Below are positions 47,249 to 56,628 of a stretch of DNA of 64,000 bases, piece after piece. The stretch is from Dysgonomonas hofstadii (GTDB lineage: Bacteria > Bacteroidota > Bacteroidia > Bacteroidales > Dysgonomonadaceae). The stretch spans positions 62,001-126,000 of the forward strand of contig NZ_JACIEP010000011.1 in the NCBI RefSeq assembly GCF_014196915.1. Reading direction: 5' to 3'. The translations under genes and the position numbers were made by a program. Position 1 is the first letter of the stretch. Each line of letters starts with the position of its first letter. The notes under the pieces were generated by a model. It did not search any database and was not told the DNA's origin. It was given only the letters and a program-made list of their open reading frames with translations.

Positions 47249-47458
47249 CTATTCTTCCTTTTGTTCCGTTTTTCTGGGCTTTATCAGAAAAGCAGCTAAA
47301 ACCGAAATGCCAATAGCAATAAGTATGTGCCCCCCTAAAAGAGATGCGGTAAAAACAAGCTCTCCACCATTGCGAAGAAGCTCTAAAAAACGCATGAGAA
47401 GGAAGGTGAAACTTGCCAGTCCCAGAAAGAAAAAAAATCTTCTAAACCAGTTTTTCAT
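47249..47458 (-). CDS. Small membrane protein, 69 aa
   Basis: The ATG at 47458 (MKNWFRRFFFFLG) is preferred; a TTG start at 47479 would lie within the preceding gene. Two hydrophobic helices (FFFFLGLASFTFLLM and GGHILIAIGISVLAAFLI) are joined by a short loop, with a charged tail ending KTEQKEE. No family recognised. It starts four bases after the lipoprotein stop, so the two are likely cotranscribed. Confidence 0.55.
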   Translation of the reverse strand: MKNWFRRFFFFLGLASFTFLLMRFLELLRNGGELVFTASLLGGHILIAIGISVLAAFLIKPRKTEQKEE

Positions 47459-47462
47459 AATA

Positions 47463-47936
47463 TTATTCTGCCAGGTCAATACTCTTAGTTTTCAGGTATG
47501 ATGTTTTTTTCGTTGTCGTTAAATCTGTTGTATATAGCATTGTCGCTTCAATATGGTTGATCAGCAATAAATATGAAACCTTAGTGGGAAGGCCCCCCAC
47601 ATTTTTTTCTATATCAAAAGTGATTACATAATCTTTACCAGTACTGTCATATTCTTTGATTTCCCATTTGTTTATATCGTAAGTAGCCGAAAAGGTATAT
47701 TTATTGTCTTCAATAGATTCTATAATCTGCACACTCCCTGTTTTATCCTCGTTAAAAGTAAAAACCGAACCTAAATCTTCAGAATTGCCATCCGTGGGGA
47801 AATTCTCAAAAACGGCGGGTTTCCATATTCCCGCTAAGAAGAATTCGTACAATTCTTTCGTGTCAGGCTCTTCGGTGTCACTACTGCAACCAGCCAATAA
47901 AAAACTCAGTACTAAAAGGCTCAAAAGCTTTCTCAT
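47463..47936 (-). CDS. Putative lipoprotein with a lipocalin-like domain
   Basis: 157 residues. Lipoprotein signal MRKLLSLLVLSFLLAGCSSD, cysteine at 17. The mature part (GIWKPAVFENF..., FTFNEDKTGSVQII, YDINKWEIKEYD) has the short strands and W-containing opening of small lipocalin-like lipoproteins of this phylum; the assignment is by pattern only. Followed by the 69-residue membrane protein. Confidence 0.6.
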   Translation of the reverse strand: MRKLLSLLVLSFLLAGCSSDTEEPDTKELYEFFLAGIWKPAVFENFPTDGNSEDLGSVFTFNEDKTGSVQIIESIEDNKYTFSATYDINKWEIKEYDSTGKDYVITFDIEKNVGGLPTKVSYLLLINHIEATMLYTTDLTTTKKTSYLKTKSIDLAE

Positions 47937-48054
47937 AATAAATATATTAGATTATATACGTGATGCAATTTGTTTTAAAATTAATAGAATATCAGCAAAC
48001 ATACAAATTCATAAGATAAAATAGTAGAATTGCGTGTGTCATTCTGAGCTTCAA

Positions 48055-48086
48055 TTTGATTTTATCTTGTCATTTTACTACTTTTG
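48055..48086 (+). promoter_or_regulatory. Promoter for thrC
   Basis: TTTG (48055-48058) and TACTTTTG (48079-48086) are separated by 20 bases, as expected for the -33 and -7 elements of Bacteroidota. The ATG is 27 bases further on. Confidence 0.7.
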
Positions 48087-48113
48087 TTGTTCATAATTTA
48101 GATTTTTGAAAAA

Positions 48114-49409
48114 ATGAAGTATTACAGCACGAATAAACAATCGCCGGAAGTTAGCTTGCAGGAAGCCGTTGTAAAAGGACTGGCTCCCGATAAAGGGCTT
48201 TATATGCCTGAAAAAATAAAAGTATTGCCAAAATCATTTTATGATAATATCGGCAATATGACCTTTCAGGAAATTGCTTATAGCGTAGCCGATGCCTTTT
48301 TCGGGGAGGATGTAGAAGCGGATACTTTGAAGCAGATCGTTTACGATACGCTGAACTTCGATACGCCTATGGTGCATGTAAACGATAATATTTATAGTCT
48401 GGAACTGTTTCATGGCCCTACATTGGCTTTTAAAGATGTCGGCGGCCGTTTTATGGCTCGTTTGTTGGGCTATTTCATCAAAAAACAGGGACAGACAGAT
48501 GTGAAAGTGCTGGTTGCCACATCGGGTGATACAGGTAGTGCCGTGGCAAACGGATTTCTGGGAGTCGATGGCATCCATGTATATGTGCTTTACCCTAAAG
48601 GAAAGGTGAGTGCAATACAGGAATGCCAGTTCACTACTTTAGGGCAAAATATTACCGCTATAGAAGTAGATGGTACGTTCGACGATTGCCAGGCATTAGT
48701 GAAGATTGCTTTCCTTGATGAAGAATTGAATAAGAAACTGAACCTGACTTCTGCCAATTCGATCAATGTAGCCCGTTTCCTGCCGCAGGCTTTCTATTAT
48801 TTCCATGCTTATGCGCAATTGGCGAAGCAGGGTAAAACCGATAATGTGGTTTTCTGTGTGCCTAGCGGTAACTTTGGCAATATCACGGCCGGACTCATCG
48901 CCAAACGTATGGGATTACCTGTTAAACGCTTTATCGCGGCAAACAATAGTAACGATATTTTTTACGAATACCTGCAAACAGGTGAATATAATCCACGTCT
49001 GTCTGTGCAGACGATTGCCAATGCAATGGATGTAGGCGATCCGAGTAATTTTGTGCGGGTGCTGGATCTTTATGACCATTCTTTAGAAAAAATAAAGACA
49101 GACATTTCAGGTGAATGGTACAACGATGACAGTATAAGGAAAACTCTGAAACAAACATATATCGATACCGGCTATTTGCTCGATCCTCATGGAGCATGCG
49201 GCTATCAGGCGTTGAAGGATCAGTTAAAACCCGATGAAACTGGCGTATTCCTGGAAACGGCTCATCCTGCCAAATTCCTTGAAACGGTAGAGTCTATTAT
49301 CGGAGAGAAAATTGCTATTCCTGAAAAGTTGCAGGAATTTATGAAAGGCGAAAAGAAAAGTATCGGTATGGGTAAATCGTTCGATGAATTCAAGCATTTA
49401 CTTCTTTGA
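48114..49409 (+). CDS. thrC: Threonine synthase
   Basis: 431 residues, PLP-dependent. N-terminal MKYYSTNKQSPEVSLQEAV is family-typical, the PLP lysine is K107 in GPTLAFKDVGGRF, and ATSGDTGSAVANGF binds the phosphate. It converts O-phosphohomoserine to threonine. Homoserine-pathway partners are not in the window. Its last 20 bases overlap the convergent glycosylase gene. Confidence 0.96.
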   Translation: MKYYSTNKQSPEVSLQEAVVKGLAPDKGLYMPEKIKVLPKSFYDNIGNMTFQEIAYSVADAFFGEDVEADTLKQIVYDTLNFDTPMVHVNDNIYSLELFHGPTLAFKDVGGRFMARLLGYFIKKQGQTDVKVLVATSGDTGSAVANGFLGVDGIHVYVLYPKGKVSAIQECQFTTLGQNITAIEVDGTFDDCQALVKIAFLDEELNKKLNLTSANSINVARFLPQAFYYFHAYAQLAKQGKTDNVVFCVPSGNFGNITAGLIAKRMGLPVKRFIAANNSNDIFYEYLQTGEYNPRLSVQTIANAMDVGDPSNFVRVLDLYDHSLEKIKTDISGEWYNDDSIRKTLKQTYIDTGYLLDPHGACGYQALKDQLKPDETGVFLETAHPAKFLETVESIIGEKIAIPEKLQEFMKGEKKSIGMGKSFDEFKHLLL

Positions 49410-49890
49410 CAGCATCCAGTAGCAATTGCCATTTTTCCAGCTTTTGAGCAAAGGTTAAACGTGCATTAGCCGCACTGGGAGAGGGTAGGGTGATATATGT
49501 CCGCTCTTCGTCGAATCCTATATGTTTTCTGTAAAAATCTGCGGCTTTTGTTCCGGTAAAAAAGATGTATTTTATCTGTGGATATTCTCTGAATAAGGTC
49601 ATAAAATCATTAGGAACTTCATTCTTTAAGTTGCTGTCGAGACTGCCTTTACCTTCTGCGGAGTGAAGCACATCCCAGATCGCAATATTGTTTTCTGCTA
49701 ATATGGCATTCTTTTCTTCGTAGTTATCAGGTAGAGGTTTTTCGAAAAGGGTGAAAATAAGCCGCCAGAACTGGTTTGTTTTATGGCCATACCGTTCACG
49801 TTTGCGCATCGATTCTTCGCTGGGCAGTGTGCCAAGTATCAATATCCGGCACTTTTCGTTAATGATCGGTTCAAAGCTTTCTTTTCTCAT
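49390..49890 (-). CDS. DNA-deoxyinosine glycosylase-like (uracil-DNA glycosylase superfamily)
   Basis: 166 residues. ILILGTLPSEESMRKRERYGHKTNQFWRL is the N-terminal motif of the hypoxanthine/uracil glycosylase fold, and LPSPSAANARLT is the second active-site loop. Family members remove deaminated bases (hypoxanthine, uracil or mismatched thymine); which one is not decided by sequence. It starts three bases after the POT transporter stop on the same strand and overlaps the 3' end of thrC by 20 bases. Confidence 0.8.
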   Translation of the reverse strand: MRKESFEPIINEKCRILILGTLPSEESMRKRERYGHKTNQFWRLIFTLFEKPLPDNYEEKNAILAENNIAIWDVLHSAEGKGSLDSNLKNEVPNDFMTLFREYPQIKYIFFTGTKAADFYRKHIGFDEERTYITLPSPSAANARLTFAQKLEKWQLLLDAVKEVNA

Positions 49891-49893
49891 CGT

Positions 49894-51642
49894 TTATCTT
49901 ATTCCATGCATCATTTTCAATAGCCTGCGGGACAGGAAGAACAGTACAATAGATGCTGCCCCTGCCATGAATACGAAGAGCATAAAGAAGTCATACAAAT
50001 TGGAAATCTGATACCCTAAAAATGTTTTAGGGTTCTCCATCTGTTTAGGCTCTAGTTCCCGTTGAATTTCTTCTTTCAGGTTTTTATCCTTTATTTCCGA
50101 AAATGCGATTTTATCAAAAGGCATCACCTCCACACCGTTTTTTTCAGATACTGATTTCTCGAAATTTTCAGGTAGTAACTTTAACATACTTTTTTCTGCG
50201 GCAGCTTTTACATCGGCGACTTCTATCAGTGGTTGCGGATAGTAACCACTCAAAGTCCCTGCGAATTTATTCGCCGTGGCTGTACTCAGATACCATATTG
50301 CCATCAGTAATGAAGCAAAACGGAGAGGAGCCAGTTTGTTCACCATCGACAGACCTATGGGGGACAAACAAAGTTCGCCAAAAGTATGGATCACATACAG
50401 GCTTACAAGCCAGAGCATGCTGACTTTCACCCCCGGTGCCAGCCCTTTCACTCCAAACGCAATAACCAGATAGCCTATTGCAAGGAGAAATAATCCGATC
50501 GATTGTTTCATCGGAGAGGCGGGTTCTTTTCCTTTTCGTCCGAGTTTTGTCCAAAGGATTACGAATAACGGCGCAAATACAATTATAGCCAGTGCATTTA
50601 CCGATTGGAAGTAAGAAGTCGGGATTGTCCAGTTGAACAATTCTAGATGTCGGTCGATCTGCGCTTCGGCAAAATAAGTGAGTGATGCTCCTGCCTGTTC
50701 GAAGGCTGCCCAGAAGAAGATTACAAAAAAGGCGATGATATAGATCACCCAGATGCGGGAACGCTCAATCTTGGTTAATGATGGGTCGGAAATAATATAT
50801 CCAGGTGCGGCAACAGCCAGTGAGTAAATGATGGAACCGAAGAAATCCGTATCTAAAACAACATAAAGGAGATAGAATAAAACAATCAGTATGGTAGCCC
50901 AGATGATGGCTATTTTTACCGGAGATTTGTCTGATTGTTTGTTCGTGTCATTTACGTCTGTTTTCTTTTCATCCTTGTTGTTGGGTATAACTCCAATCGA
51001 GTCGCCTGCCGGAGTCACCAGATATTTGTCTTTGAATAAAATGAATACGATCAGTCCGAGCAACATACCGATACATGCTGCCAGAAATCCCCACTTGAAA
51101 TCTTCGGGATGACCTGTGTCCCCAAAGAATCCACAAATAAGCGGGGCTATGAATGAGCCTGTATTTACTCCCATATAGAAAATCGTATAGGCCGAATCTT
51201 TTCGGCTGTCACCGGGCGCATATAATTGTCCCACCATAGAGGAAATATTCGGTTTGAAAAACCCATTGCCGAATATGAGAAATCCCAGTCCCGAGAACAT
51301 CAGCGTCGTAGCTAAACTTACATCTTTGAAAAACCAGCCTGAAAGGAACAATAAAAATTGCCCAACCGCCATCAGTAAGGCCCCTACCATTATGGAGCGG
51401 CGGTTGCCCCAATATCTGTCGGCTATATATCCGCCGATCAGCGGGGTTAAATATACCAGTCCTGTGTAGCTGCCATATATGCTGCTGCTGTATGCCGTGT
51501 CGAATAACAAAGCTTTCAGCATATACAAAGCGAATAATGCCCGCATGCCGTAATAGCTGAAACGTTCCCACATTTCGGTGGCAAAAAGCAGATAAATACC
51601 TTTAGGATGTCCTTTCTGTATAGCGTCTATTTCTTCCTTCAT
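49894..51642 (-). CDS. POT-family peptide:H+ symporter
   Basis: 582 residues, about 14 helices. The PTR2 signature is clear: ATEMWERFSYYGMRALFALYM near the start, with GGYIADRYWGNRRSIMVGA after it. It should import di- and tripeptides across the inner membrane. A terminator-like hairpin lies just before its start, so it may be transcribed separately from the upstream MFS gene. The glycosylase gene follows after three bases. Confidence 0.9.
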   Translation of the reverse strand: MKEEIDAIQKGHPKGIYLLFATEMWERFSYYGMRALFALYMLKALLFDTAYSSSIYGSYTGLVYLTPLIGGYIADRYWGNRRSIMVGALLMAVGQFLLFLSGWFFKDVSLATTLMFSGLGFLIFGNGFFKPNISSMVGQLYAPGDSRKDSAYTIFYMGVNTGSFIAPLICGFFGDTGHPEDFKWGFLAACIGMLLGLIVFILFKDKYLVTPAGDSIGVIPNNKDEKKTDVNDTNKQSDKSPVKIAIIWATILIVLFYLLYVVLDTDFFGSIIYSLAVAAPGYIISDPSLTKIERSRIWVIYIIAFFVIFFWAAFEQAGASLTYFAEAQIDRHLELFNWTIPTSYFQSVNALAIIVFAPLFVILWTKLGRKGKEPASPMKQSIGLFLLAIGYLVIAFGVKGLAPGVKVSMLWLVSLYVIHTFGELCLSPIGLSMVNKLAPLRFASLLMAIWYLSTATANKFAGTLSGYYPQPLIEVADVKAAAEKSMLKLLPENFEKSVSEKNGVEVMPFDKIAFSEIKDKNLKEEIQRELEPKQMENPKTFLGYQISNLYDFFMLFVFMAGAASIVLFFLSRRLLKMMHGIR

Positions 51643-51651
51643 CTTATTGAA

Positions 51652-51674
51652 AAAGTCCGGTTGTGCCGGACTTT
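51652..51674 (-). terminator. Hairpin between the two carrier genes
   Basis: AAAGTCCGG (51652-51660) and CCGGACTTT (51666-51674) form a perfect 9-bp stem with a 5-base loop, followed on the minus strand by TTT. It lies five bases after the MFS stop and nine bases before the POT start. Confidence 0.75.
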
Positions 51675-51679
51675 GAGTT

Positions 51680-53050
51680 TTATTTCTTAATATTTGGTTG
51701 TTCGAGCCCGTAGCCTTTTTTCTTGTCTTCGTGTTTCAGTAAGAATGCGACAAATAGGGCTAGTATGCCGAAGCAGGTGAAAATTATCATAGGGATGGTA
51801 TAGTCGTAAAGGGTAGATATCTTTCCTTTGTCATCAATCTTTTCTCCTATTATGCAATATTTATTCAATACCCAGCCTATTAACAGAGGAACTCCACTGA
51901 GCCCTATATTTTGCACCCAGAAAATAAGACCGTAGGCTGTGCCAAGTTTGTTTTGCGGTATGATTTTGGGGACGGAAGGCCACATGGCTGACGGGACAAG
52001 AGAGAATGCAACGCCAAGTACTACCATAAGAATAGCTGCAAACCACCAGTAGTTGAACGGCAGCGATAATAAGAAATGAACAATAATTAATAATATTGCA
52101 CCTATTGCCATTATTGTAGCCCCTTTGCCTTTCTTGTCATATATTCCGCCGAATAGAGGTGTTAACAACACTGTTCCAAAAGGTAAGATTAAAGGAATGA
52201 GCCCCGCGAGTTTTGGCTCGACGCTATATTTATTGATCATCACCGATGTCGCAAATTTCAGGAATGGGAATACGGCAGAATAGAACAAGACACATAAAAG
52301 CGCAATAAGCCAGAATCCCTTGTTCCCGATGATGAAGAAAATGTCTTTAATCTTAAATGGTTCTTCAGGTTCTTCATCCATATCTTTCACAGAAGCATCC
52401 AGCCTTCTGTCCATTACGCAAAATACCAGGTAAGAAATAGTGCCTATGCATAAAAACGCTAATCCAAGCAGTATTGGTGCAGATAAACTACCCAAACCTT
52501 CAGCAAGGGGGATGGCTGTACCTATAGCCAGACCTGTGCCAATTCGTGCTACTGCTACCTGAATACCCATTGCTAAAGCTATCTCGTGTCCTTTAAACCA
52601 TCGGGCGATTACTTTTGTGACAGTGATCCCTGCGGTTTCTATACCTACACCGAATATTGCAAATCCGATACTGGCCGAAATAACCTGTGATTTTATGCCG
52701 AAGACAGTTCCTGTGAATAGATCGGGATTGGCTACAGAATAATATTTCAAAGCACAACCTATTATCATTAGTGCGCAAGACATAATCCCTGTCCATCTTA
52801 CTCCAAGTTTATCGAGTATTATGCCGCTGATAATGAGCATAAACAACATAACGTTGAACCATCCGTATGCACTGGTGAAGATTCCGTATTCGTTGGCATC
52901 CCATTTTAATTCTACCTGTAACATATCCATCAACGGTGCCATTACATCGGTAATGTAATATCCACAAAACATTGTAAAGGCGACAACGCAGAGAACAGTC
53001 CACCGGGCTGCTTTGGAGTCACTTAGTTTTTGTCTTAATATTTCGGTCAT
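51680..53050 (-). CDS. Major facilitator superfamily transporter
   Basis: 456 residues with 12 predicted helices; GIILDKLGVRWTGIMSCALMIIG is the loop 2-3 motif, and IPLAEGLGSLSAPILLG and VPSAMWPSVPKIIPQNKLGTAYGL are typical of anion/organic-acid MFS carriers. Inner-membrane protein; substrate unknown. A TACATTTG box precedes it. It ends six bases before a strong hairpin. Confidence 0.83.
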   Translation of the reverse strand: MTEILRQKLSDSKAARWTVLCVVAFTMFCGYYITDVMAPLMDMLQVELKWDANEYGIFTSAYGWFNVMLFMLIISGIILDKLGVRWTGIMSCALMIIGCALKYYSVANPDLFTGTVFGIKSQVISASIGFAIFGVGIETAGITVTKVIARWFKGHEIALAMGIQVAVARIGTGLAIGTAIPLAEGLGSLSAPILLGLAFLCIGTISYLVFCVMDRRLDASVKDMDEEPEEPFKIKDIFFIIGNKGFWLIALLCVLFYSAVFPFLKFATSVMINKYSVEPKLAGLIPLILPFGTVLLTPLFGGIYDKKGKGATIMAIGAILLIIVHFLLSLPFNYWWFAAILMVVLGVAFSLVPSAMWPSVPKIIPQNKLGTAYGLIFWVQNIGLSGVPLLIGWVLNKYCIIGEKIDDKGKISTLYDYTIPMIIFTCFGILALFVAFLLKHEDKKKGYGLEQPNIKK

Positions 53051-53088
53051 TTTTTTGAGTTTATAATATTTTTCGAATTTTAGTCATG

Positions 53089-53096
53089 CAAATGTA
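53089..53096 (-). promoter_or_regulatory. Promoter -7 box for the MFS gene
   Basis: TACATTTG on the minus strand, 39 bases upstream of the ATG at 53050. Confidence 0.6.
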
Positions 53097-53162
53097 TAGA
53101 AAAGATTTATAAAACGTTCTTAGATAAGTAACAGAAAGTAGTTTTGAATATTTCAAAAGTTA

Positions 53163-53366
53163 AAAGTTGACAAAGTTTACGCATATTTTAGTTTTTGATT
53201 TCCTTTTTGTCATTGACTACATTTCATTCCGTCGAATTCGAAGAATCGGCGGAGCCAACAGTTGTTTCTGAGGAACGAAGGATCTTCCTTTTTTAGATGC
53301 CTCGCTTCGCTCTAGCACGACAAGATTAGAGAGTAGAATTCCTCGTAAAGACGCTAAGCCGCAAAG
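53163..53366 (-). repeat. Palindromic intergenic repeat, copy 2
   Basis: The reverse complement aligns with 30702-30855. About 53 bases (53211-53263) have no counterpart there and contain their own palindrome (CCGTCGAATTC against GAATCGGCGG). The rest of the 417-base gap between the MFS gene and PBP4 holds no gene that I can see. Confidence 0.85.
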
Positions 53367-53467
53367 GATAATTATTAAATATTTAAACATTGAATCTTTA
53401 AATTTTCTATAGAGATAAAGTTTCCGTAAAAAGATGCAATATTTAACTATTATTAGCCCAATATGAA

Positions 53468-54913
53468 TTAAGGAAACAAAGCCAGTAAAAGATTGTCTAT
53501 CCCTTTTGTTATCTGGCTGCGTTGCCCGGTGAATTTATTTACCATGATGGTAAACGCATATTTCTTGTCTCCGTTTATATAATATCCGGCAAAGCATTGT
53601 ACGCCGTATATGCTTCCGCTTTTCATAAATATTTTGCCTGCCAGCCGTGTTCCTCTCAGCCTGCTGCGAACTGTGCCGTCTTTTCCTGCCTGGGGTAATG
53701 ATTCCAGAAATGTTTTTGCATTCTTACTTTTTGCCTGCATGTAAACCAGCAGGTCACACATAAAAGCCGGACTGACGGCATTAGACGGAGATAGCCCGCT
53801 ACCGTCGAACATCATCAGCGCATCGGTGTTCAACCCTCTCGCTTTCCAGAGTTGGCTTGTTTTTTCGATGCCTTCGTCGAGGGCGGATGAGTATATATCT
53901 TTGTTCTTTGTCCGTCCTACGGTTCTTATCAGATGTTCGGCATAATGGTTGTTGCTGCGTACATTCGTATCTTTTATTATATCCTTCAGCGGGAATGAGT
54001 TGTGTGTATAGAATATTTCTTCTGCGAAAGATGATCTTTCAGCAGCATACATTTGTCCGAGATATTTATCATAGGTTGTGTTTACTTCGGCGATATCCAA
54101 GCCTTCTTCTATGAGGCGGGTGGCCAGGGTTTGTCCAAGACATAAGCCGGGATTGGGAATATCTCCCTTTATACTGAATGAGGTTTTTCCACCCGGAATA
54201 TTTCCGGTGAGAAGCCGCTTCATCGAGCGGGGTTCACCATGTATGTAGCCGTTGTCACGCCCGGAGGTGTTTGTCCGCAGTGTATTCGTAAATATGATAT
54301 CCAGATGAGGCCGTATCTCTGTTATAATAGGGCAGGTATCTATTCGTGTCGTGTTGAAATATAATTCATAGGTATTGTCGAAAATACTGATACCATATGC
54401 GGCAGCGGCATAATAGCTTCCCATATCCTGATATATCCATCGTTGAGAAACTCCGTCATATCCGAAATAATCGTCTATAACAGTGATATCTAATGATTGT
54501 GTTGTATCGATGTTTTGTTTTATCTGCTTTTCCCATTCAGATAAAAAAATAAAGGGGAAATTTTCGAGATGTTGTGTCCCCAGCGTAGGATCTCCGTAAC
54601 CATGAATAAGCAAATGATTCTCTTTATCCTTATCTTTCGACAGAGTTGTTTTGTATCGGTAATCTGCCCCCAGTGTTTCCAATGCGGTTGCTGTTGTTAT
54701 CACTTTTAGTATGGAAGCCGGAGTATATGATTTATCGGCATTATGGCCATTTATCTGCTTACCCGTCATATCTTTTACACAAATGCCTACCGACGCGTGT
54801 TTCAATCCGGGGATATTAAGAAATTGCTGGATGGCGCTTTGCTTAGCTTGTGCATTTAAAATGTAAGGCGTTAAGAGTAAAAGGAGTAATAAATATTGAA
54901 ACTTTGATTTCAT
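53468..54913 (-). CDS. dacB: D-alanyl-D-alanine carboxypeptidase/endopeptidase, PBP4 (class C)
   Basis: 481 residues with a signal peptide (MKSKFQYLLLLLLLTPYILNAQ). The three penicillin-binding motifs are present: SILK at 67-70 (YTPASILKVI), SNN in VRSNNHYAEHL, and KSG in FMKSGSIYGVQ (KSG in place of KTG). The periplasmic enzyme trims or opens peptidoglycan cross-links. Divergent from the AI-2E-family gene. Confidence 0.93.
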   Translation of the reverse strand: MKSKFQYLLLLLLLTPYILNAQAKQSAIQQFLNIPGLKHASVGICVKDMTGKQINGHNADKSYTPASILKVITTATALETLGADYRYKTTLSKDKDKENHLLIHGYGDPTLGTQHLENFPFIFLSEWEKQIKQNIDTTQSLDITVIDDYFGYDGVSQRWIYQDMGSYYAAAAYGISIFDNTYELYFNTTRIDTCPIITEIRPHLDIIFTNTLRTNTSGRDNGYIHGEPRSMKRLLTGNIPGGKTSFSIKGDIPNPGLCLGQTLATRLIEEGLDIAEVNTTYDKYLGQMYAAERSSFAEEIFYTHNSFPLKDIIKDTNVRSNNHYAEHLIRTVGRTKNKDIYSSALDEGIEKTSQLWKARGLNTDALMMFDGSGLSPSNAVSPAFMCDLLVYMQAKSKNAKTFLESLPQAGKDGTVRSRLRGTRLAGKIFMKSGSIYGVQCFAGYYINGDKKYAFTIMVNKFTGQRSQITKGIDNLLLALFP

Positions 54914-54950
54914 CGTTTACAAATTGTTTCTGATAATTCGAAAAATAAAA

Positions 54951-54958
54951 TATCTTTG
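54951..54958 (+). promoter_or_regulatory. Promoter -7 box that sets the start of the AI-2E-family gene
   Basis: TATCTTTG, 43 bases before the ATG at 55002. A TTG start of a longer frame at 54924 lies upstream of this box and so would not be transcribed. Confidence 0.65.
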
Positions 54959-55001
54959 TAAAGATATACTAAAAAGTTCAATCACCTTATTCCTTTCCAA
55001 T

Positions 55002-56144
55002 ATGTCATTAGGTCAGCCCTTTGAAAAACCTTTTACATTTGATAGAGCTATTCGTTTGTTGATAAGTGTTCTGGCAATAGGTGCCAGCTTGTACTTTCTT
55101 TATATACTCAGGAATGTTTTATTACCTTTTTTTATCGCATGGTTGCTGGCATATATGTTAAATCCACTGGTGCGTTTTTATCAGAGGAAATTGAGACTGG
55201 CTCATTCTTTAGCGGTAATTCTTACACTATTGTCTGTGGCAGGGGCATTAACGCTTTTAGGCTTTATTCTGGTTCCGCTCATCGAAAACGAAATATGGCA
55301 GATAAATAATCTGATAGCCACTTACGATCTTAGTTCGATCAGCAAAAACGGTGTTCCGGTCAGTGTATCGGATCTTATCGCCCAGTATGTTGACTACAAG
55401 GAAATACAGGAAGCGTTGACAAAGGAAAATCTGGTCGAAATATTTAAATTCCTGGGGCCGGCAGTAGAGTCCCTTTTCTCCAATACGGTTTCTTTCCTTC
55501 TGGGACTTACTGTAGTGTTTATTGTGATGCTTTATCTGATTTTCATCCTTCTCGATTATGATAAGATAAACGAGCTATGGCGCTACCTCATTCCTCCTAA
55601 ATACCGTGAAGTAGTAGGCCGTATAACACTGGATGTGGAGACTAATATGAACCGTTATTTCCGTCACCAGGCATTTATTTGCTGCATTCTGGCGGTTCTA
55701 TATGCCGCAGGGTTTCAGATAATAGGGTTGCCGATGGCTATTATATTCGGTATTATTGTGGGACTTGTGCATATGATACCGTATTTGCAGGTAATAACAT
55801 TCCCTCCGGCAATTCTTCTGTGTTGGCTGCATGCTTCGCAGACTGACGATAGTTTTTGGGTGATGATAGGGCTTGTCGCTCTGATTTATGTCATTGTACA
55901 ATGTATAATGGATTTGTTCCTTGTTCCCCGTATAATGGGTAAGGCTATGGGGCTCAACCCAGCCATTATATTGTTATCCCTATCGGTGTGGGGCTCGCTT
56001 CTTGGTGTCGTGGGAATGATTATCGCAATACCACTAACCACCCTGCTTCTGTCTTATTATAAGGAATTTATAGTGTCTGCCGAAAGGATACATGCAATGG
56101 GTAGCGCTCAGCAGGAATTTCATTTTGATGATGACAAGCCTTGA
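55002..56144 (+). CDS. AI-2E (PerM/YdiK)-family membrane permease
   Basis: 380 residues from the ATG at 55002 (MSLGQPFEKPFTFDRAIRLL). Typical layout: two N-terminal helices with LPFFIAWLLAYMLNPLVRF, a soluble helical insert (about 120-190), then a cluster of helices with GIIVGLVHMIPYLQVITFPPAILLCW and the C-terminal MGLNPAIILLSLSVWGSLLGVVGM. Members are described as AI-2 exporters or sodium/solute antiporters; the substrate here is unknown. Divergent from PBP4. Confidence 0.86.
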   Translation: MSLGQPFEKPFTFDRAIRLLISVLAIGASLYFLYILRNVLLPFFIAWLLAYMLNPLVRFYQRKLRLAHSLAVILTLLSVAGALTLLGFILVPLIENEIWQINNLIATYDLSSISKNGVPVSVSDLIAQYVDYKEIQEALTKENLVEIFKFLGPAVESLFSNTVSFLLGLTVVFIVMLYLIFILLDYDKINELWRYLIPPKYREVVGRITLDVETNMNRYFRHQAFICCILAVLYAAGFQIIGLPMAIIFGIIVGLVHMIPYLQVITFPPAILLCWLHASQTDDSFWVMIGLVALIYVIVQCIMDLFLVPRIMGKAMGLNPAIILLSLSVWGSLLGVVGMIIAIPLTTLLLSYYKEFIVSAERIHAMGSAQQEFHFDDDKP

Positions 56145-56162
56145 TTTTAAGCTAAATTTTAG

Positions 56163-56170
56163 TACCTTTG
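56163..56170 (+). promoter_or_regulatory. Promoter -7 box for the DUF3127 gene
   Basis: TACCTTTG, 36 bases before the ATG at 56207. The alternative TTG start at 56168 lies within this box and is rejected. Confidence 0.65.
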
Positions 56171-56206
56171 GGCTTCGAATTGAATAGAAAATATAAACTT
56201 AGGATA

Positions 56207-56584
56207 ATGCAATTAATAGCAAAACTGATTCAGGTATTGCCTGTGCAGACAGGTATGGGTAAAAACGGAGAATGGCGTAAACAAAGCATCATTTTGGAAA
56301 CAGATGGAATGTATCCAAAAAAAGTTTGTGTTACCATTTGGGGAGATAAAATAAATGTAGCGGCCTTGCAAGAAGGGACTATGCTAGATGTACAGTTCGA
56401 TGCGGAAAGCCGTGAATACAACGGAAACTGGTATACCGACCTGCGCGCATGGAAAGTAGATCCTGCGGGAATGGGAGAACAGGTTCCACCTGCGGCATAT
56501 GGCGCGCAGAATCAACAACAGGCACCGGCAGCACCTCCTGTAGACTTTACAAGTGGTGACGATGCTGACGACCTGCCTTTTTAA
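56207..56584 (+). CDS. DUF3127-family OB-fold-like protein with an SSB-type acidic tail
   Basis: 125 residues from the ATG at 56207 (MQLIAKLIQVLPVQTG). The N-terminal ~90 residues have short beta strands (KKVCVTIWGDKINV, YNGNWYTDLRAWKV) and conserved tryptophans consistent with an OB fold; this family is annotated DUF3127 and is unlike canonical Ssb. The C-terminus is a Q/A/P-rich linker ending GDDADDLPF, which matches the acidic tip that Ssb uses to recruit partner proteins. It may bind single-stranded DNA; that is inference. Confidence 0.75.
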   Translation: MQLIAKLIQVLPVQTGMGKNGEWRKQSIILETDGMYPKKVCVTIWGDKINVAALQEGTMLDVQFDAESREYNGNWYTDLRAWKVDPAGMGEQVPPAAYGAQNQQQAPAAPPVDFTSGDDADDLPF

Positions 56585-56628
56585 TGTAATATTGAGTCAG
56601 AGTAACTCTATCGAAATAAATTTTTATT

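Noticed and set aside
54924-55001. Extended N-terminus of the AI-2E-family protein starting at TTG
   Set aside because: The promoter box at 54951-54958 lies inside this extension, so it would not be fully transcribed.
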